Shown here: positions 9,161 to 17,897 of the stretch, in pieces
Numbering within the stretch: the stretch's first letter is position 1
Layout: the number at the start of each line of letters is the position of its first letter
Origin: Treponema sp.
GTDB taxonomy: Bacteria; Spirochaetota; Spirochaetia; Treponematales; Breznakiellaceae
Length of the DNA stretch: 64,000 nucleotides
Direction: 5' to 3'
Assembly: GCA_009777735.1 (NCBI GenBank)
Contig: WRLF01000002.1
Span: forward strand, 124,001 to 188,000
Translations under genes and position numbers: made by a program
Notes under the pieces: model-generated
Told to the model about the DNA's origin: nothing
Seen by the model: only the letters and a program-made list of their open reading frames with translations
Database searches by the model: none

Positions 9161-9627
9161 AAATTGGTTTAGGGCGGGATTTCCACCGTCTGACTGAAGG
9201 GCGGCGCTTTTTGCTGGGCGGAATAGCAATTCCCGCACAACTCGGTGAATTGGGACATTCCGACGGTGATGTATTGGCCCATGCAGTCTGCGATGCAATC
9301 CTCGGCGCCGCCGCGTTAGGCGATATTGGCAGCCTGTTCCCTCCGTTAGACCCTGCCTGGAAAGATGCCGATTCAATGGAACTTTTGCGCTCTGCATTTA
9401 GCATGGTAAAACAGGCAGGCTGGCACCTTGTTAACATTGACTGCGTGGTAAACTGCGAAGAGCCAAAGGTTCTGCCCTTTCGTGACAACATCCGCCAATC
9501 TCTTGCCGCCGCGCTTGAGGTTCCCGTTGATGCGGTTTTTGTCAAAGGCAAGACAGGTGAAGGTCTGGGCCCAGTCGGCGAAGGAAAAGCCGTGGAGGCA
9601 GTGGCAGTGTGTCTGCTAACAAAGTAA
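9154..9627 (+). CDS. ispF: 2-C-methyl-D-erythritol 2,4-cyclodiphosphate synthase
   Basis: IspF cyclises CDP-ME 2-phosphate to MEcPP with loss of CMP. The zinc ligands are visible as Asp8 and His10 in GLGRDFH and His at about 42 in the conserved HSDGDVLAHA; the C-terminus carries KGKTGEGLG. The 157-residue length is normal. It starts with GTG at 9154, inside the end of ispD, with GCGGAGGA just upstream as a good ribosome site. The N-terminal GLGRDFH instead of the more common GxGYDVH is a spirochaete-like variant. Confidence 0.95.
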   Translation: MLKIGLGRDFHRLTEGRRFLLGGIAIPAQLGELGHSDGDVLAHAVCDAILGAAALGDIGSLFPPLDPAWKDADSMELLRSAFSMVKQAGWHLVNIDCVVNCEEPKVLPFRDNIRQSLAAALEVPVDAVFVKGKTGEGLGPVGEGKAVEAVAVCLLTK

Positions 9628-9679
9628 AAGTTAAAAATTAAAAAGTAAAAGATAAGAAGTAAGAGGTAAAAAAAATAAA

Positions 9680-10366
9680 GTGAAGAGTGAGATTAATTGG
9701 GGTTCTGTGCACCGTGCGTTGGTGCATTGGCGTAAAGGCTTACAATCCGATAATGAAAACAGAAACAAAGAGCCGTCGGTAACCACTGTGGCTGAATATT
9801 ACAGCCATGATCCGTGGGCTATTCTGGTTTCCACGATCCTCAGTTTGCGTACAAAGGATGAGGTAACGCTGGAAGCATCAAAGCGGCTGCTGGCAAAGGC
9901 GCCGGGGCCGCGGGAGCTTGCGGCACTGCGGGTAGACCATGTTGCCCGGCTTGCATATCCTGCAGGATTTTATCGTACTAAAGCGGCAAACCTCAAAAAA
10001 ATCGCCGCCATTCTGCTTGAGCAGTACAACGGCGAAGTCCCTGCCGATATGGATGCATTACTCGCTCTGCCCGGTGTGGGACGTAAAACGGCCAATCTTG
10101 TGTTGATAGAAGCGTTTGATCTGCCCGGTATCTGTGTTGATGTGCATGTTCACCGCATAGCAAACCGCTACGGCTGGCTTTCCAGCAAAACACCGGAAGA
10201 AACAGAAATGATCCTCAGAGAAATTCTGCCGAAAAAATACTGGAAGGGGCTTAACGCCCTGCTGGTATTGTACGGCCAAAACCTGTGCCGACCGGTAAGC
10301 CCGTATTGTTCCCGGTGTCTCATTAAGCAGCAGTGCAAACAAGTCGGTGTAGAACGATTCAGGTAA
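9680..10366 (+). CDS. nth: Endonuclease III (DNA glycosylase/AP lyase)
   Basis: Nth removes oxidised pyrimidines in base-excision repair. The helix-hairpin-helix LPGVGRKTANLVL (about 130-142) contains the catalytic Lys136, and Asp154 is the second catalytic residue (VDVHVHR). The iron-sulphur cluster cysteines are present with C-x6-C-x2-C-x5-C spacing (203, 210, 213, 219). The 228-residue length is usual. Translation starts at GTG 9680. The 52-base gap after ispF is an A-rich imperfect repeat of AAAGT-type units. It ends 8 bases inside the convergent phosphatase gene. Confidence 0.94.
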   Translation: MKSEINWGSVHRALVHWRKGLQSDNENRNKEPSVTTVAEYYSHDPWAILVSTILSLRTKDEVTLEASKRLLAKAPGPRELAALRVDHVARLAYPAGFYRTKAANLKKIAAILLEQYNGEVPADMDALLALPGVGRKTANLVLIEAFDLPGICVDVHVHRIANRYGWLSSKTPEETEMILREILPKKYWKGLNALLVLYGQNLCRPVSPYCSRCLIKQQCKQVGVERFR

Positions 10367-11042
10367 CAAGTGTTTGTCCCGACAGTTTGTATTTAAGTAG
10401 TGTAGTTTCTTCGGCAGTCAGCTTTATGGTCTTTTTCAGGTAGTTTTCTGCTATACCCTGTAAATTCTGATCGGTTATAACTGCATAACCGCCCATTACT
10501 GATAGATTTTCCATGACAACCATCATGTCACATTTGCTTACCTCAGTATAAATGCTGGACCCGAATGAACTGTTGAAGGACTCAAGATAATCGGCGGCAA
10601 TCTCTTCTATTGTTGCCCCCATGAAAGATTCCAGTACCATGGAAACAAAACCGGTACGATCAACACCGGCATGGCAGTGGATCAGATACGGACCATCGCT
10701 ATTGATTATAAATTGCAGGGCTTTTTTTAGTTTTTTGTTAAAACTATCACTGGTAAAACCAAAATTCATGCCCAGTGCAATGATATGATTGTTTTTGTAT
10801 AGTTTGCTGTACCAGGGGGCAATAAATGCTTTACCGGCTAACCCGGATTCGGTATCGCATAGGTTAAGTACCGACGCTATTTTCGCTCTAATCGCCAATA
10901 TCGCATGCGCTTTTCCCTGTTTGTTGTCTTTTATTGGATGGCTGCTGCGGTAAAGCGTTTTGGGCACAATATTCCCCATGCAAATTTCGCGGAAATTTGC
11001 CTCTTGTGCATCTGCAGAAATTATCATTTCGTTATGCATCAT
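10359..11042 (-). CDS. Tyrosine phosphatase family protein (PTP1)
   Basis: The signature HCHAGVDRTG (His122-Gly131) is the Cys-x5-Arg active site of the bacterial Y_phosphatase3 (PF13350-like) family, which dephosphorylates phosphotyrosine or phosphoinositides. The start is at ATG 11042, overlapping the stop of the WYL regulator by four bases (ATGA), with AGGCGG just upstream. The longer frame to 11084 has no better start. It therefore forms a two-gene unit with WYL1 and falls under operator A. The paralogue at 15941-16645 shares the NFREICMGN N-terminal motif and the active site. The substrate is unknown. Confidence 0.87.
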   Translation of the reverse strand: MMHNEMIISADAQEANFREICMGNIVPKTLYRSSHPIKDNKQGKAHAILAIRAKIASVLNLCDTESGLAGKAFIAPWYSKLYKNNHIIALGMNFGFTSDSFNKKLKKALQFIINSDGPYLIHCHAGVDRTGFVSMVLESFMGATIEEIAADYLESFNSSFGSSIYTEVSKCDMMVVMENLSVMGGYAVITDQNLQGIAENYLKKTIKLTAEETTLLKYKLSGQTLVT

Positions 11043-12049
11043 TTTACCGCCTGTTTTTTCATTTTCTTTACATGCTGCTGCCAATCATCAACAAATTCCC
11101 GGGGCTTTTGCGGAACGGCAAAACAGCCGAAGGACAATACCCATCTTAGCACCTTGTCGTATTGAGTGCTGGTAAATTCGATAGTAATGCTGTCATCATG
11201 TTCGGTTATTTTTTGATCCGCAGCCCATTGGCGTTCTGTTGCGAAGATTACCGCTTCTTCATAACAGTTAATGGCAAAACGCTTTTTGTCCTGTCCGGCA
11301 AAAACGCCGAAGTACGAGTCCCCTGTTGCTTCAGTATAACTGTAATTCTGCGGAAGTTTAAAATTGTCTTTGGTCAGAACGGCGTTTTTCATACGCGACA
11401 GAGAAAAAACCCTGATTGCCTTACGCTCTTCCGAAAAACCGTAGAGATACCACACACCGGAATCAAACAAAAGCTGATAGGGACGAACCCGCCTATTTTG
11501 ATAATCTTCATCCCTTACCCCCAGATATTCAAAAGAAATGATGCGATTCTCTTTCAGGCCGGCAACCACGGTGTTCCATATTTCAGGCTGCACTTTGGCG
11601 GAGGCGATCTGTGGTACCACAATCCTGTTATCCAGCCAATCGCGGTTACCGTCAGCAGCAAGAGGCGCAACAATGCTTTCCAGCAGTTTGACCGAGGGCT
11701 CGTACAACGGTGTTTCCCGGTACAGAGACAGAATGTTTTTCGCCATGCCCAGCGCCAGCATATTTTCTTCTCCGGCAAATCCTGCAGGCAGACGAAAGGT
11801 TTTTTGTGAGTAATAATACCCCCGGTGATATGCATCATATTCGATGGGGGCATCAAGCTGCCATTTCATAAACTCAATGTCCCGGCTGATGGTGGAAATG
11901 CTTAATGTGTCCAATCTCAGTTGTTCAATCACTGTTTTAGCCAGTTCATTGGTGTTGGGGTATTTTCCCGATGCTATCTGCTGATCGATAATGTACAGCC
12001 TTTCCAGAGCCATCTTTGGCCGGTTTACCGGTTTTTTTGCTGTTTTCAT
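11039..12049 (-). CDS. WYL-domain transcriptional regulator (WYL1)
   Basis: This is a 336-residue regulator with an N-terminal winged helix (about 12-75, including STISRDIEFMK as the recognition region). A WYL domain follows (about 165-250, with VWYLYGFSEERKAIRVFSLSRM seen in pieces around 205-225), then a C-terminal WCX-like part. WYL domains bind ligands such as nucleic acid ends or nucleotides and control DNA-damage and phage-defence operons in other bacteria (PafBC, BrxR/CapW). The gene sits directly behind operator A, so it is probably autoregulated. The -10 TATACT lies 6 bases before the ATG, implying a leaderless mRNA. A close paralogue is at 25311-26318. Confidence 0.92.
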   Translation of the reverse strand: MKTAKKPVNRPKMALERLYIIDQQIASGKYPNTNELAKTVIEQLRLDTLSISTISRDIEFMKWQLDAPIEYDAYHRGYYYSQKTFRLPAGFAGEENMLALGMAKNILSLYRETPLYEPSVKLLESIVAPLAADGNRDWLDNRIVVPQIASAKVQPEIWNTVVAGLKENRIISFEYLGVRDEDYQNRRVRPYQLLFDSGVWYLYGFSEERKAIRVFSLSRMKNAVLTKDNFKLPQNYSYTEATGDSYFGVFAGQDKKRFAINCYEEAVIFATERQWAADQKITEHDDSITIEFTSTQYDKVLRWVLSFGCFAVPQKPREFVDDWQQHVKKMKKQAVK

Positions 12050-12055
12050 ATCTAC

Positions 12056-12092
12056 AGTATAGCACAGTTAGTCTGTCATGGGGTGGTAGAGC
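12056..12092 (-). promoter_or_regulatory. Operator-promoter A of the local regulon (WYL1-PTP1)
   Basis: The 23-bp operator is at 12070-12092. Read on the minus strand it ends in TGACAGACT, followed by 8 bases and the -10 TATACT (12056-12061). The ATG at 12049 is 6 bases further, where transcription should start. Confidence 0.75.
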
Positions 12093-12115
12093 AGTGTTTT
12101 TTCCTGCTGTTACTA

Positions 12116-13255
12116 TTACAATACCCCATCCCAATTTTCAGCAATTAATAACATTTCCTTTATTTTACATTCAAATGCATTAGTAATGTTATGAGTATTT
12201 GAATAAAGGTCTAAATAAAAATCTTTATTCCAATATCTATATTGATCCATATATTGATATAAAGGCCATGGTTTTGTTTTTCTGTAATTTAATCCTCGTA
12301 AATACTCATCTAATTCTTTAGACATGCCTGTACCACAACAACCATAATATAAATTTTGTAAATTGCTTCCCTCGAATTCAAAATCAATTTTAAAATTCTT
12401 CCATTCCTGTTTAAACAACGAAAAACCCCAATACGAACTGAAACAACCATCCAATGATAAGTCTATTTCAAGATTTAACCGTTTGGCCAAATCTGATATA
12501 AGTGGTACAAATTTATCTTTTAAAATTTGTAATTTCATATCATTAAAATTTTGAAAAACAACAAACGCCGCCGAAATATTTTCAACATCCTTTAAAATAA
12601 CATCTAAATATTCTTTTTGCATTTCCTTTTCCCTTTCCTGTCCGGTTAAATGTTTCACCAATATAATATATTGGGTTAAAGTTTCACGTAATAATGGATT
12701 GTTTATAGATTCTTTTTTACACAATTCAAGCCAATTTATAATATGTTCTTTATAAGATATTTTTTTATACTCCGGTTTTTCCTGACCAAAACTCCCTTCA
12801 CTTGGTTCGCTTCCAAATAAAGTTAAATACAATAGATGTGCTTTGGGATTATATTTATTATACCTTAGTAGTTGATTCCATTGATCATTTGCATATATTT
12901 TATTTTCAATAAATATTTGTTGATTTTTATTATTCGTTAATGTAATATCTATTCTACCGCCGGATTTATAATCTTCAGATACAAATCCAATAAATTTTTC
13001 TGTTTCAGTAATAACATTGTCAATTGAAAAATCAGATATTTCTATACACTCAAGAAATAGCCTTAAGAATTTATTGCCATTTTCATGCATTCCTCCGGGG
13101 TTTAATAATGTTGCAATAATTTTTGAATGACTTATCTCATCGGCAGATAAATTTAAAAGATTGAAAATATTAAAATTTTCTCCGGAAAATCTGTATATTT
13201 CCCGATATTTTTTATTAATGCTTGAAATTTGTGATAAAAATAACTCAAGACTCAT
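12116..13255 (-). CDS. PD-(D/E)XK nuclease superfamily protein (PDDEXK_4-like)
   Basis: The N-terminal motif EISHSKIIATLLNP (40-53) with HENGNKFL is characteristic of the PDDEXK_4 group. The catalytic core is Asp103 (GRIDITL), Glu117 and Lys119 (IFIENKI), followed by Gln at about 125. The C-terminal 150 residues form a separate domain with YYG and Trp/Tyr-rich motifs that recur in other proteins of this region. Such enzymes are usually predicted DNases near defence genes; the target is unknown. It is a single-gene unit behind operator B. The composition is distinctly A+T-rich compared with lon or nth, suggesting acquisition. Confidence 0.8.
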   Translation of the reverse strand: MSLELFLSQISSINKKYREIYRFSGENFNIFNLLNLSADEISHSKIIATLLNPGGMHENGNKFLRLFLECIEISDFSIDNVITETEKFIGFVSEDYKSGGRIDITLTNNKNQQIFIENKIYANDQWNQLLRYNKYNPKAHLLYLTLFGSEPSEGSFGQEKPEYKKISYKEHIINWLELCKKESINNPLLRETLTQYIILVKHLTGQEREKEMQKEYLDVILKDVENISAAFVVFQNFNDMKLQILKDKFVPLISDLAKRLNLEIDLSLDGCFSSYWGFSLFKQEWKNFKIDFEFEGSNLQNLYYGCCGTGMSKELDEYLRGLNYRKTKPWPLYQYMDQYRYWNKDFYLDLYSNTHNITNAFECKIKEMLLIAENWDGVL

Positions 13256-13301
13256 ATTTATCCCTTATAAAATTAAACTAATCCTGTAAATCGTTTTTTT
13301 G

Positions 13302-13324
13302 GGTCTGTCATGTAGTGGCAGATC
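13302..13324 (-). promoter_or_regulatory. Operator B of the local regulon (PD-(D/E)XK nuclease)
   Basis: 23-bp operator with proximal half TGACAGACC on the minus strand, 47 bases before the ATG at 13255. This is the only copy without an obvious TANNNT box 7-8 bases downstream; the following bases are CAAAAAAACGATTTA. Confidence 0.65.
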
Positions 13325-13372
13325 TATGGTAATATCAAATCCCCGCTTGTTACAGGAAAGCAGTGGCGATTA

Positions 13373-14503
13373 TCACTGCATAAAACTGTCCCCGCCTGAA
13401 ACATAGACGGTATTTTCGAATACTGCTATACCGGTTGTGGCAAAATAGTTCCATGCGTTATTAGGAAAACTCATGGTTTGGAATGCCCCATCCCGCCAAT
13501 AACAGGATATTCCATATTGGTATTCGTTATTAGCATAATTTCCTGCAATATAAACTTCATTGCCTGATACGACAATACCGTTGGTACTGCCTCCCAATGT
13601 TCCAGCCGGAAGGTTCAAAGTCTGTAATACTCCGTCTCTCCAATAACAGGGAGTTTTTCTGTTGCGAGCATCGGTGAATGATCCGGTAATATACACCGTA
13701 TTGCCTGAGATAGCTATACCACTGGTATTGCCGTCTGTTGCTCCGTTCGGAAGGTTGAGAGGCTGCAATTCCCCATCTCGCCAATAGCAGGGAATAGTTC
13801 TGTTTCTGCTATCTATGTAGGATCCGGCAACAATAACTGTATTGCCTGATACGGTTATACCAGTGGTACTACTTCTCTTTGCTCCGCTTGGAAGGTTCAG
13901 AGGCTGCATAACTCCATCTCTCCAGTAGCAGGCGAATGTGTCAGCATTCCAGTCATGGGTATTGGCGTACCAGCCGGCAACATAGACCATGTTGCCGGAT
14001 ACAGCAATACCTGTGGTACTACTCTGCCTTGCTTCATTCGGAACATTCAATGATTGTACCGTTCCATTTCTCCAATAGCAGGGAATGCTTTTCCCGAGAA
14101 TGCTGTAATTTCCTGTTATATAGACCGCATTGTCAAATACGGCAATGCCGCTTGAGTCGCCTCCAAGTGCTTCGTCCGGAAGGTTTAGGTTTTGCATCAC
14201 TCCGTTTCGCCAATAACAAGGCAAAGATACTAAACTCCCCCAGGGATCATCATCTGATTGCTCTTCAGCCAGATCAGCTATGTACGAACCCGAAATATAA
14301 ACATCACTGCCGGATACGGCTATACCGCTGGTACCAGTACTCACAAAAACGTCGTCGGAAGGGCTCAGGTTTTGCAGCGCTCCGTTCCGCCAATAGACGG
14401 GGTCTACACGAGCACATCCCGGACATGCATCAGCGGTAGTGTTGGAGTGCAATAAAAGCCCCGCGAGAGTAACGATAAAAACGACAGTAATTTTCTTTAA
14501 CAT
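13373..14503 (-). CDS. Secreted WRNG-repeat protein
   Basis: This 376-residue protein has a signal peptide (MLKKITVVFIVTLAGLLLH...) and about seven 45-48-residue repeats with PCYWRNG, LNLPNGA, TSGIAVSGN and VYITGSY. It is a paralogue of the lipoprotein at 2716-4311 but lacks that protein's N-terminal domain. The AGGAG ribosome site lies before ATG 14503. The regular repeats suggest a beta-propeller or similar solenoid in the periplasm or on the surface. It is richer in G+C than its neighbours and has no copy of the local operator, so it seems unrelated to the regulon around it. The function is unknown. Confidence 0.8.
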   Translation of the reverse strand: MLKKITVVFIVTLAGLLLHSNTTADACPGCARVDPVYWRNGALQNLSPSDDVFVSTGTSGIAVSGSDVYISGSYIADLAEEQSDDDPWGSLVSLPCYWRNGVMQNLNLPDEALGGDSSGIAVFDNAVYITGNYSILGKSIPCYWRNGTVQSLNVPNEARQSSTTGIAVSGNMVYVAGWYANTHDWNADTFACYWRDGVMQPLNLPSGAKRSSTTGITVSGNTVIVAGSYIDSRNRTIPCYWRDGELQPLNLPNGATDGNTSGIAISGNTVYITGSFTDARNRKTPCYWRDGVLQTLNLPAGTLGGSTNGIVVSGNEVYIAGNYANNEYQYGISCYWRDGAFQTMSFPNNAWNYFATTGIAVFENTVYVSGGDSFMQ

Positions 14504-14955
14504 ATCTATCTCCTAAAAAATTATATTTCTGTATGTATTATATCAAAGTAATACATATAATTACAATAGAACTCTTTTAATAAGCCAGTTTAGCCTGCGT
14601 GACTGGAGGCTGGGAAATGCCCTGAGTTCCGGACGATGTAAGCCGGCGCATGGATATACAAAAATACTTTAACTTGCGTGTGCTGTGTAAAAAACCTTCA
14701 TGGATCTTATTTATAGATGATATTTCAATTATGAACAACCCTGCGGCACAGGGCATGTACTTGAGCGGAATATCTATCTCGCCGCCATCATTTACTGATG
14801 GTTATCTCGTTCTAGTAGCTAGTTATATTAAACCTCAGCCCCAACTCCGCGAACTGCGCGGCTATCAAAGCCAGACTGATATTGCCCGGCGGATCGGGCT
14901 TTCCTATTTCGAGTAAATTTATTAATTCGACAGTCTCGTTATGCTCAGTATTATA
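14504..14955. other. Intergenic stretch without supported gene
   Basis: An open frame of 88 codons on the plus strand (14650-14916) lacks a ribosome site and any recognisable domain. Small inverted repeats (for example GCCCG-gcggat-CGGGC near 14886-14901) are present. It may hold the remnant of a former gene; nothing more can be supported. Confidence 0.4.
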
Positions 14956-15903
14956 TTACTTTATGTTAACTATTTTTAAGTAATTTTTTATTGTGTTTTC
15001 TAATATTTTTTCAGTATTATCATTATTATAAAAGTCATTTGGATTATATCTAAAATCAAGTAAGAAATCAGAATCCATTGTCCATGAATTACATTCACAA
15101 CATATATTATCTTTTTCAGAAAGTATTAATTCTTTCAATTTATTTAATATTTCTATATTTTTCGAACAAAAACTTATGCAAACATACATATCAGATTTAA
15201 ACAAAATATCTTCATATAATCCAATACTAATTACTTGATCTTTTAATATCCATTTATTTAAGAATGTCGTTTTATAGTTCCAAAAATATTCTCCTATATC
15301 ATAATTGTTATAGTAACGCCATTTATCAACAAAACCATATTTTTTAAATAAGTTAAAAAGTATAGAATAAACATTATTTTCCAGATAGATTGAACGTTCA
15401 TAGTTTATTGGAGGATTTGATGTTTTTATTGTTTTTGAAAAGTCATCAATAGATTTTATAAAACCAATATCTCCAGATAATATTTTACTTTCAATATTTC
15501 CATATTCCACAAGATCTATGTTTTGTAAATTACAAGAGATTTTTCCAAAATCATCGCTTGATCTAACGACAAGAACCATCTTTGGGGATACTATCTTATT
15601 ACCAAATAATCTAAATAAAGTACTATCCTCGTTATTTAATGAAGCAATGATTCTTGATCTATATTCTAATATTTGTCCAATATTGTCTCGTGTTAAATCA
15701 CCTCTTTTAAATTCAATAATAACCGGGAAACCAGTTACAGAGTCTTTTAATATTAGATCAATTCTTTTATTTCCCTCAATATAGAATTCCTTATCTTTAT
15801 TAAATTCTTTGAGTTCCGGTATATTTTGATAATTCAAATTTATCAACCACGGGTATTCCGAAATAAATTTCTGAATATCCCATTCATACTTAATAGTTTC
15901 CAT
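14956..15903 (-). CDS. PD-(D/E)XK nuclease-like protein (NucS/DUF91-like core)
   Basis: This 315-residue protein starts at ATG 15903, 6 bases after GGAGG. The core is RIDLIL (Asp49), VIIEFKRG (Glu64, Lys66) and a following Gln77, matching the Asp-Glu-x-Lys-Gln pattern of predicted endonucleases such as the NucS/DUF91-type fold. The C-terminal half is unrecognised. It is the third gene of the DUF4116-PTP2-nuclease run on the minus strand, 37 bases after PTP2, and probably shares operator C. It is A+T-rich. A DNA-cleaving role is inferred from the motif only. Confidence 0.72.
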   Translation of the reverse strand: METIKYEWDIQKFISEYPWLINLNYQNIPELKEFNKDKEFYIEGNKRIDLILKDSVTGFPVIIEFKRGDLTRDNIGQILEYRSRIIASLNNEDSTLFRLFGNKIVSPKMVLVVRSSDDFGKISCNLQNIDLVEYGNIESKILSGDIGFIKSIDDFSKTIKTSNPPINYERSIYLENNVYSILFNLFKKYGFVDKWRYYNNYDIGEYFWNYKTTFLNKWILKDQVISIGLYEDILFKSDMYVCISFCSKNIEILNKLKELILSEKDNICCECNSWTMDSDFLLDFRYNPNDFYNNDNTEKILENTIKNYLKIVNIK

Positions 15904-15940
15904 ACAACCCTCCAAGTTATTAATATTTTATCATATAAAT

Positions 15941-16645
15941 CTATTTAAAGTCAATGGTGTTTTGGTAACGTAATATCTCTTTCAACCTTTCAAGTTGTTC
16001 TTTTGACAACCCTATATTCTTTAAAAAATACTTTTCTATATTCGCTTGCAAATTTCTACGATCTTCAATTTTTCCATTAACTATTGCATTAATTTGACCA
16101 TAAATATTTCTTCCGGTAATATATTGTAATTCATCATTTTTTGCATCTGCAAAATCTTTTCCATAAGAAAGAAGATAATCATATATGATCTCGTCAATGC
16201 TTGCACCACATAACAATGCAATAATTGCCGCAACAAATCCGGTTCTGTCAACACCGGCGTTACAATGAATAAGATACGGCCCTTTGTGAATTAATAAAAA
16301 CTCAATTCCTTGTCTCAATTTATAATTAAATACTTCATATTCAAATGTATTAAGAAAATCGAACTCAAATTGAATATCAAGTCCTATAACATTATTTTCT
16401 CTGAGCAAAGTATTATACCATGGAACTAAATTGGCAATAATTTCCAGATCTGATGCATTCCCGGCTAAATTAATGACACAATTAATGCCTGCTTCAGAAA
16501 TAAGTTTATCGTAAATACGGTCTCTTTCCGGGTCAATTCTAAAAACTGGATAACTGCCTCGGTATATAATTCCTTTTTTCATGTTTCCCATACATATTTC
16601 TCTAAAGTTGGTGATTTCGTTGTCGTTGATGTATTTAATTTTCAT
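15941..16645 (-). CDS. Tyrosine phosphatase family protein (PTP2)
   Basis: The active-site loop HCNAGVDRTG (His127-Gly136, nucleophile Cys128, Arg134) and the N-terminal NFREICMGN motif make this a paralogue of PTP1 at 10359-11042. The start at ATG 16645 overlaps the stop of the DUF4116 gene by four bases (ATGA), so the two are translated together. The likely activity is dephosphorylation of phosphotyrosine or a small phospho-metabolite. Having two copies, each inside a separate unit of the same regulon, suggests that this activity matters to the system. Confidence 0.85.
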   Translation of the reverse strand: MKIKYINDNEITNFREICMGNMKKGIIYRGSYPVFRIDPERDRIYDKLISEAGINCVINLAGNASDLEIIANLVPWYNTLLRENNVIGLDIQFEFDFLNTFEYEVFNYKLRQGIEFLLIHKGPYLIHCNAGVDRTGFVAAIIALLCGASIDEIIYDYLLSYGKDFADAKNDELQYITGRNIYGQINAIVNGKIEDRRNLQANIEKYFLKNIGLSKEQLERLKEILRYQNTIDFK

Positions 16646-17772
16646 AATATGCCTCTTTTGGCCCTAAACCAAGGATCATCTTCATCGAGCTCTTCCAGAG
16701 CCCTTTTAACGTATTGGTCGATATAGAGTTGACGAAGTTCCGGTATTTGTTTTATTTTTTTGGGTGCAAAGCGAAGAGCCAGACAATTTTGCTTAACTGC
16801 TTCAAAGAAGATTTCCTGAGTATGAAATATTTTTGGTACATATAAAAGTGCAAAAACAGTTTGTTTTATTGCAGCCATACAGATATCCTCAGTTTTAAAA
16901 TATTCGGGCACATATTGCAGTGAATCTCCTTCACGCTGTACAGCCAAAAGACAAAGCTCTTTAGTCATGTACTCTTTCGGAACATGTTTAATCGCAGAGC
17001 TCTTATTTTGGACAGCGGTAATGCAAAGGTCTGTAGTCTTTAGTTTATCAGGAACAAATTCAAGGGCATAACCATTATCTTGTACAGCGGTAGAGCAAAG
17101 CTCTGGAGTTTTAAGTCTATTCGGAACAAATACAAGTGCATACCCATTTTTCTGAACTGTATCAAGACAAAGACTATAATTCCTTAATTCAATTGGTACA
17201 TATTCAAGTGCGAAAGCATCTTCCTGCACCGCAGCAAGACAAAGTTCAGGAGTTTTGTATTTTTTGGGGACATATTTGAGCGCCTCTCCTTCTTTTTTTA
17301 CAGCAGCAAAACACATTTCCAATGTCATAATTGCTTTAGGAACAAGTTCAAGCGCACCGCTGTTTTGTTGTATTGCAATAAGACATATTTCCTCGGTCAT
17401 GAGGTGTTTAGGTACATCCACAAGCGTACACCAATTTTTTTGTACAGAGGTTAAACAAAGTTCTGTTGTTAGTATTGATTTTGGGATGTAATTGATCACA
17501 TAACTGCCTCCTTGCATAGCAGCAAGGCAAATTCCTGTTGTTTTTAATGCTTTCGGCACATATTTTAGTGCAACACCGTCTTTTTGAACGGCGGCAAAGC
17601 ATAAATCTTCTGTTTTTAGTGCTTTTGGCACATATTTAAGCTCTTCTCCATTCTCTTGTACGGCATTAAGGCAGAGTTCCGGTTTTTTAAGCTCATCGGG
17701 AACATTAAAAAGCAAAAAATCTTTTTCTTTGTAAAGAATTCTGGAATATAATTCTGTATTTTTCTTTGCCAC
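16642..17772 (-). CDS. DUF4116 repeat protein
   Basis: Nearly the whole protein is made of about fourteen 24-residue repeats with the pattern KTPELCLAAVQ.NG.AL.YVP, typical of DUF4116 proteins, which form helical solenoids and probably mediate protein contacts. I place the start at GTG 17772 because GAGGAG lies 6 bases upstream; the longer frame to 17793 contains that ribosome site. It is the first gene of an operon with PTP2 and a nuclease behind operator C. The last 30 residues are charged (ALEELDEDDPWFRAK). No enzyme motif is visible, so a scaffold or sensor role is inferred. Confidence 0.8.
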   Translation of the reverse strand: MAKKNTELYSRILYKEKDFLLFNVPDELKKPELCLNAVQENGEELKYVPKALKTEDLCFAAVQKDGVALKYVPKALKTTGICLAAMQGGSYVINYIPKSILTTELCLTSVQKNWCTLVDVPKHLMTEEICLIAIQQNSGALELVPKAIMTLEMCFAAVKKEGEALKYVPKKYKTPELCLAAVQEDAFALEYVPIELRNYSLCLDTVQKNGYALVFVPNRLKTPELCSTAVQDNGYALEFVPDKLKTTDLCITAVQNKSSAIKHVPKEYMTKELCLLAVQREGDSLQYVPEYFKTEDICMAAIKQTVFALLYVPKIFHTQEIFFEAVKQNCLALRFAPKKIKQIPELRQLYIDQYVKRALEELDEDDPWFRAKRGIL

Positions 17773-17792
17773 AGCATTCTCCTCATAATACA

Positions 17793-17828
17793 AATTTATA
17801 CTATTAGTCTGTCATGGGATGATAGAGT
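17793..17828 (-). promoter_or_regulatory. Operator-promoter C of the local regulon (DUF4116-PTP2-nuclease)
   Basis: Operator at 17806-17828, proximal half TGACAGACT on the minus strand, then 7 bases and TAAATT (17793-17798) as -10. The GTG start is at 17772. Confidence 0.72.
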
Positions 17829-17897
17829 TGGATTCTTTTTTTCGGCTATCGTTCCATTTTTATGGTATTTTACCACTTCTGGCATATTTACATATAT

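Noticed and set aside
14650-14916. 88-codon plus-strand ORF
   Set aside because: No ribosome site, no domain and a low-complexity composition; described only as intergenic.
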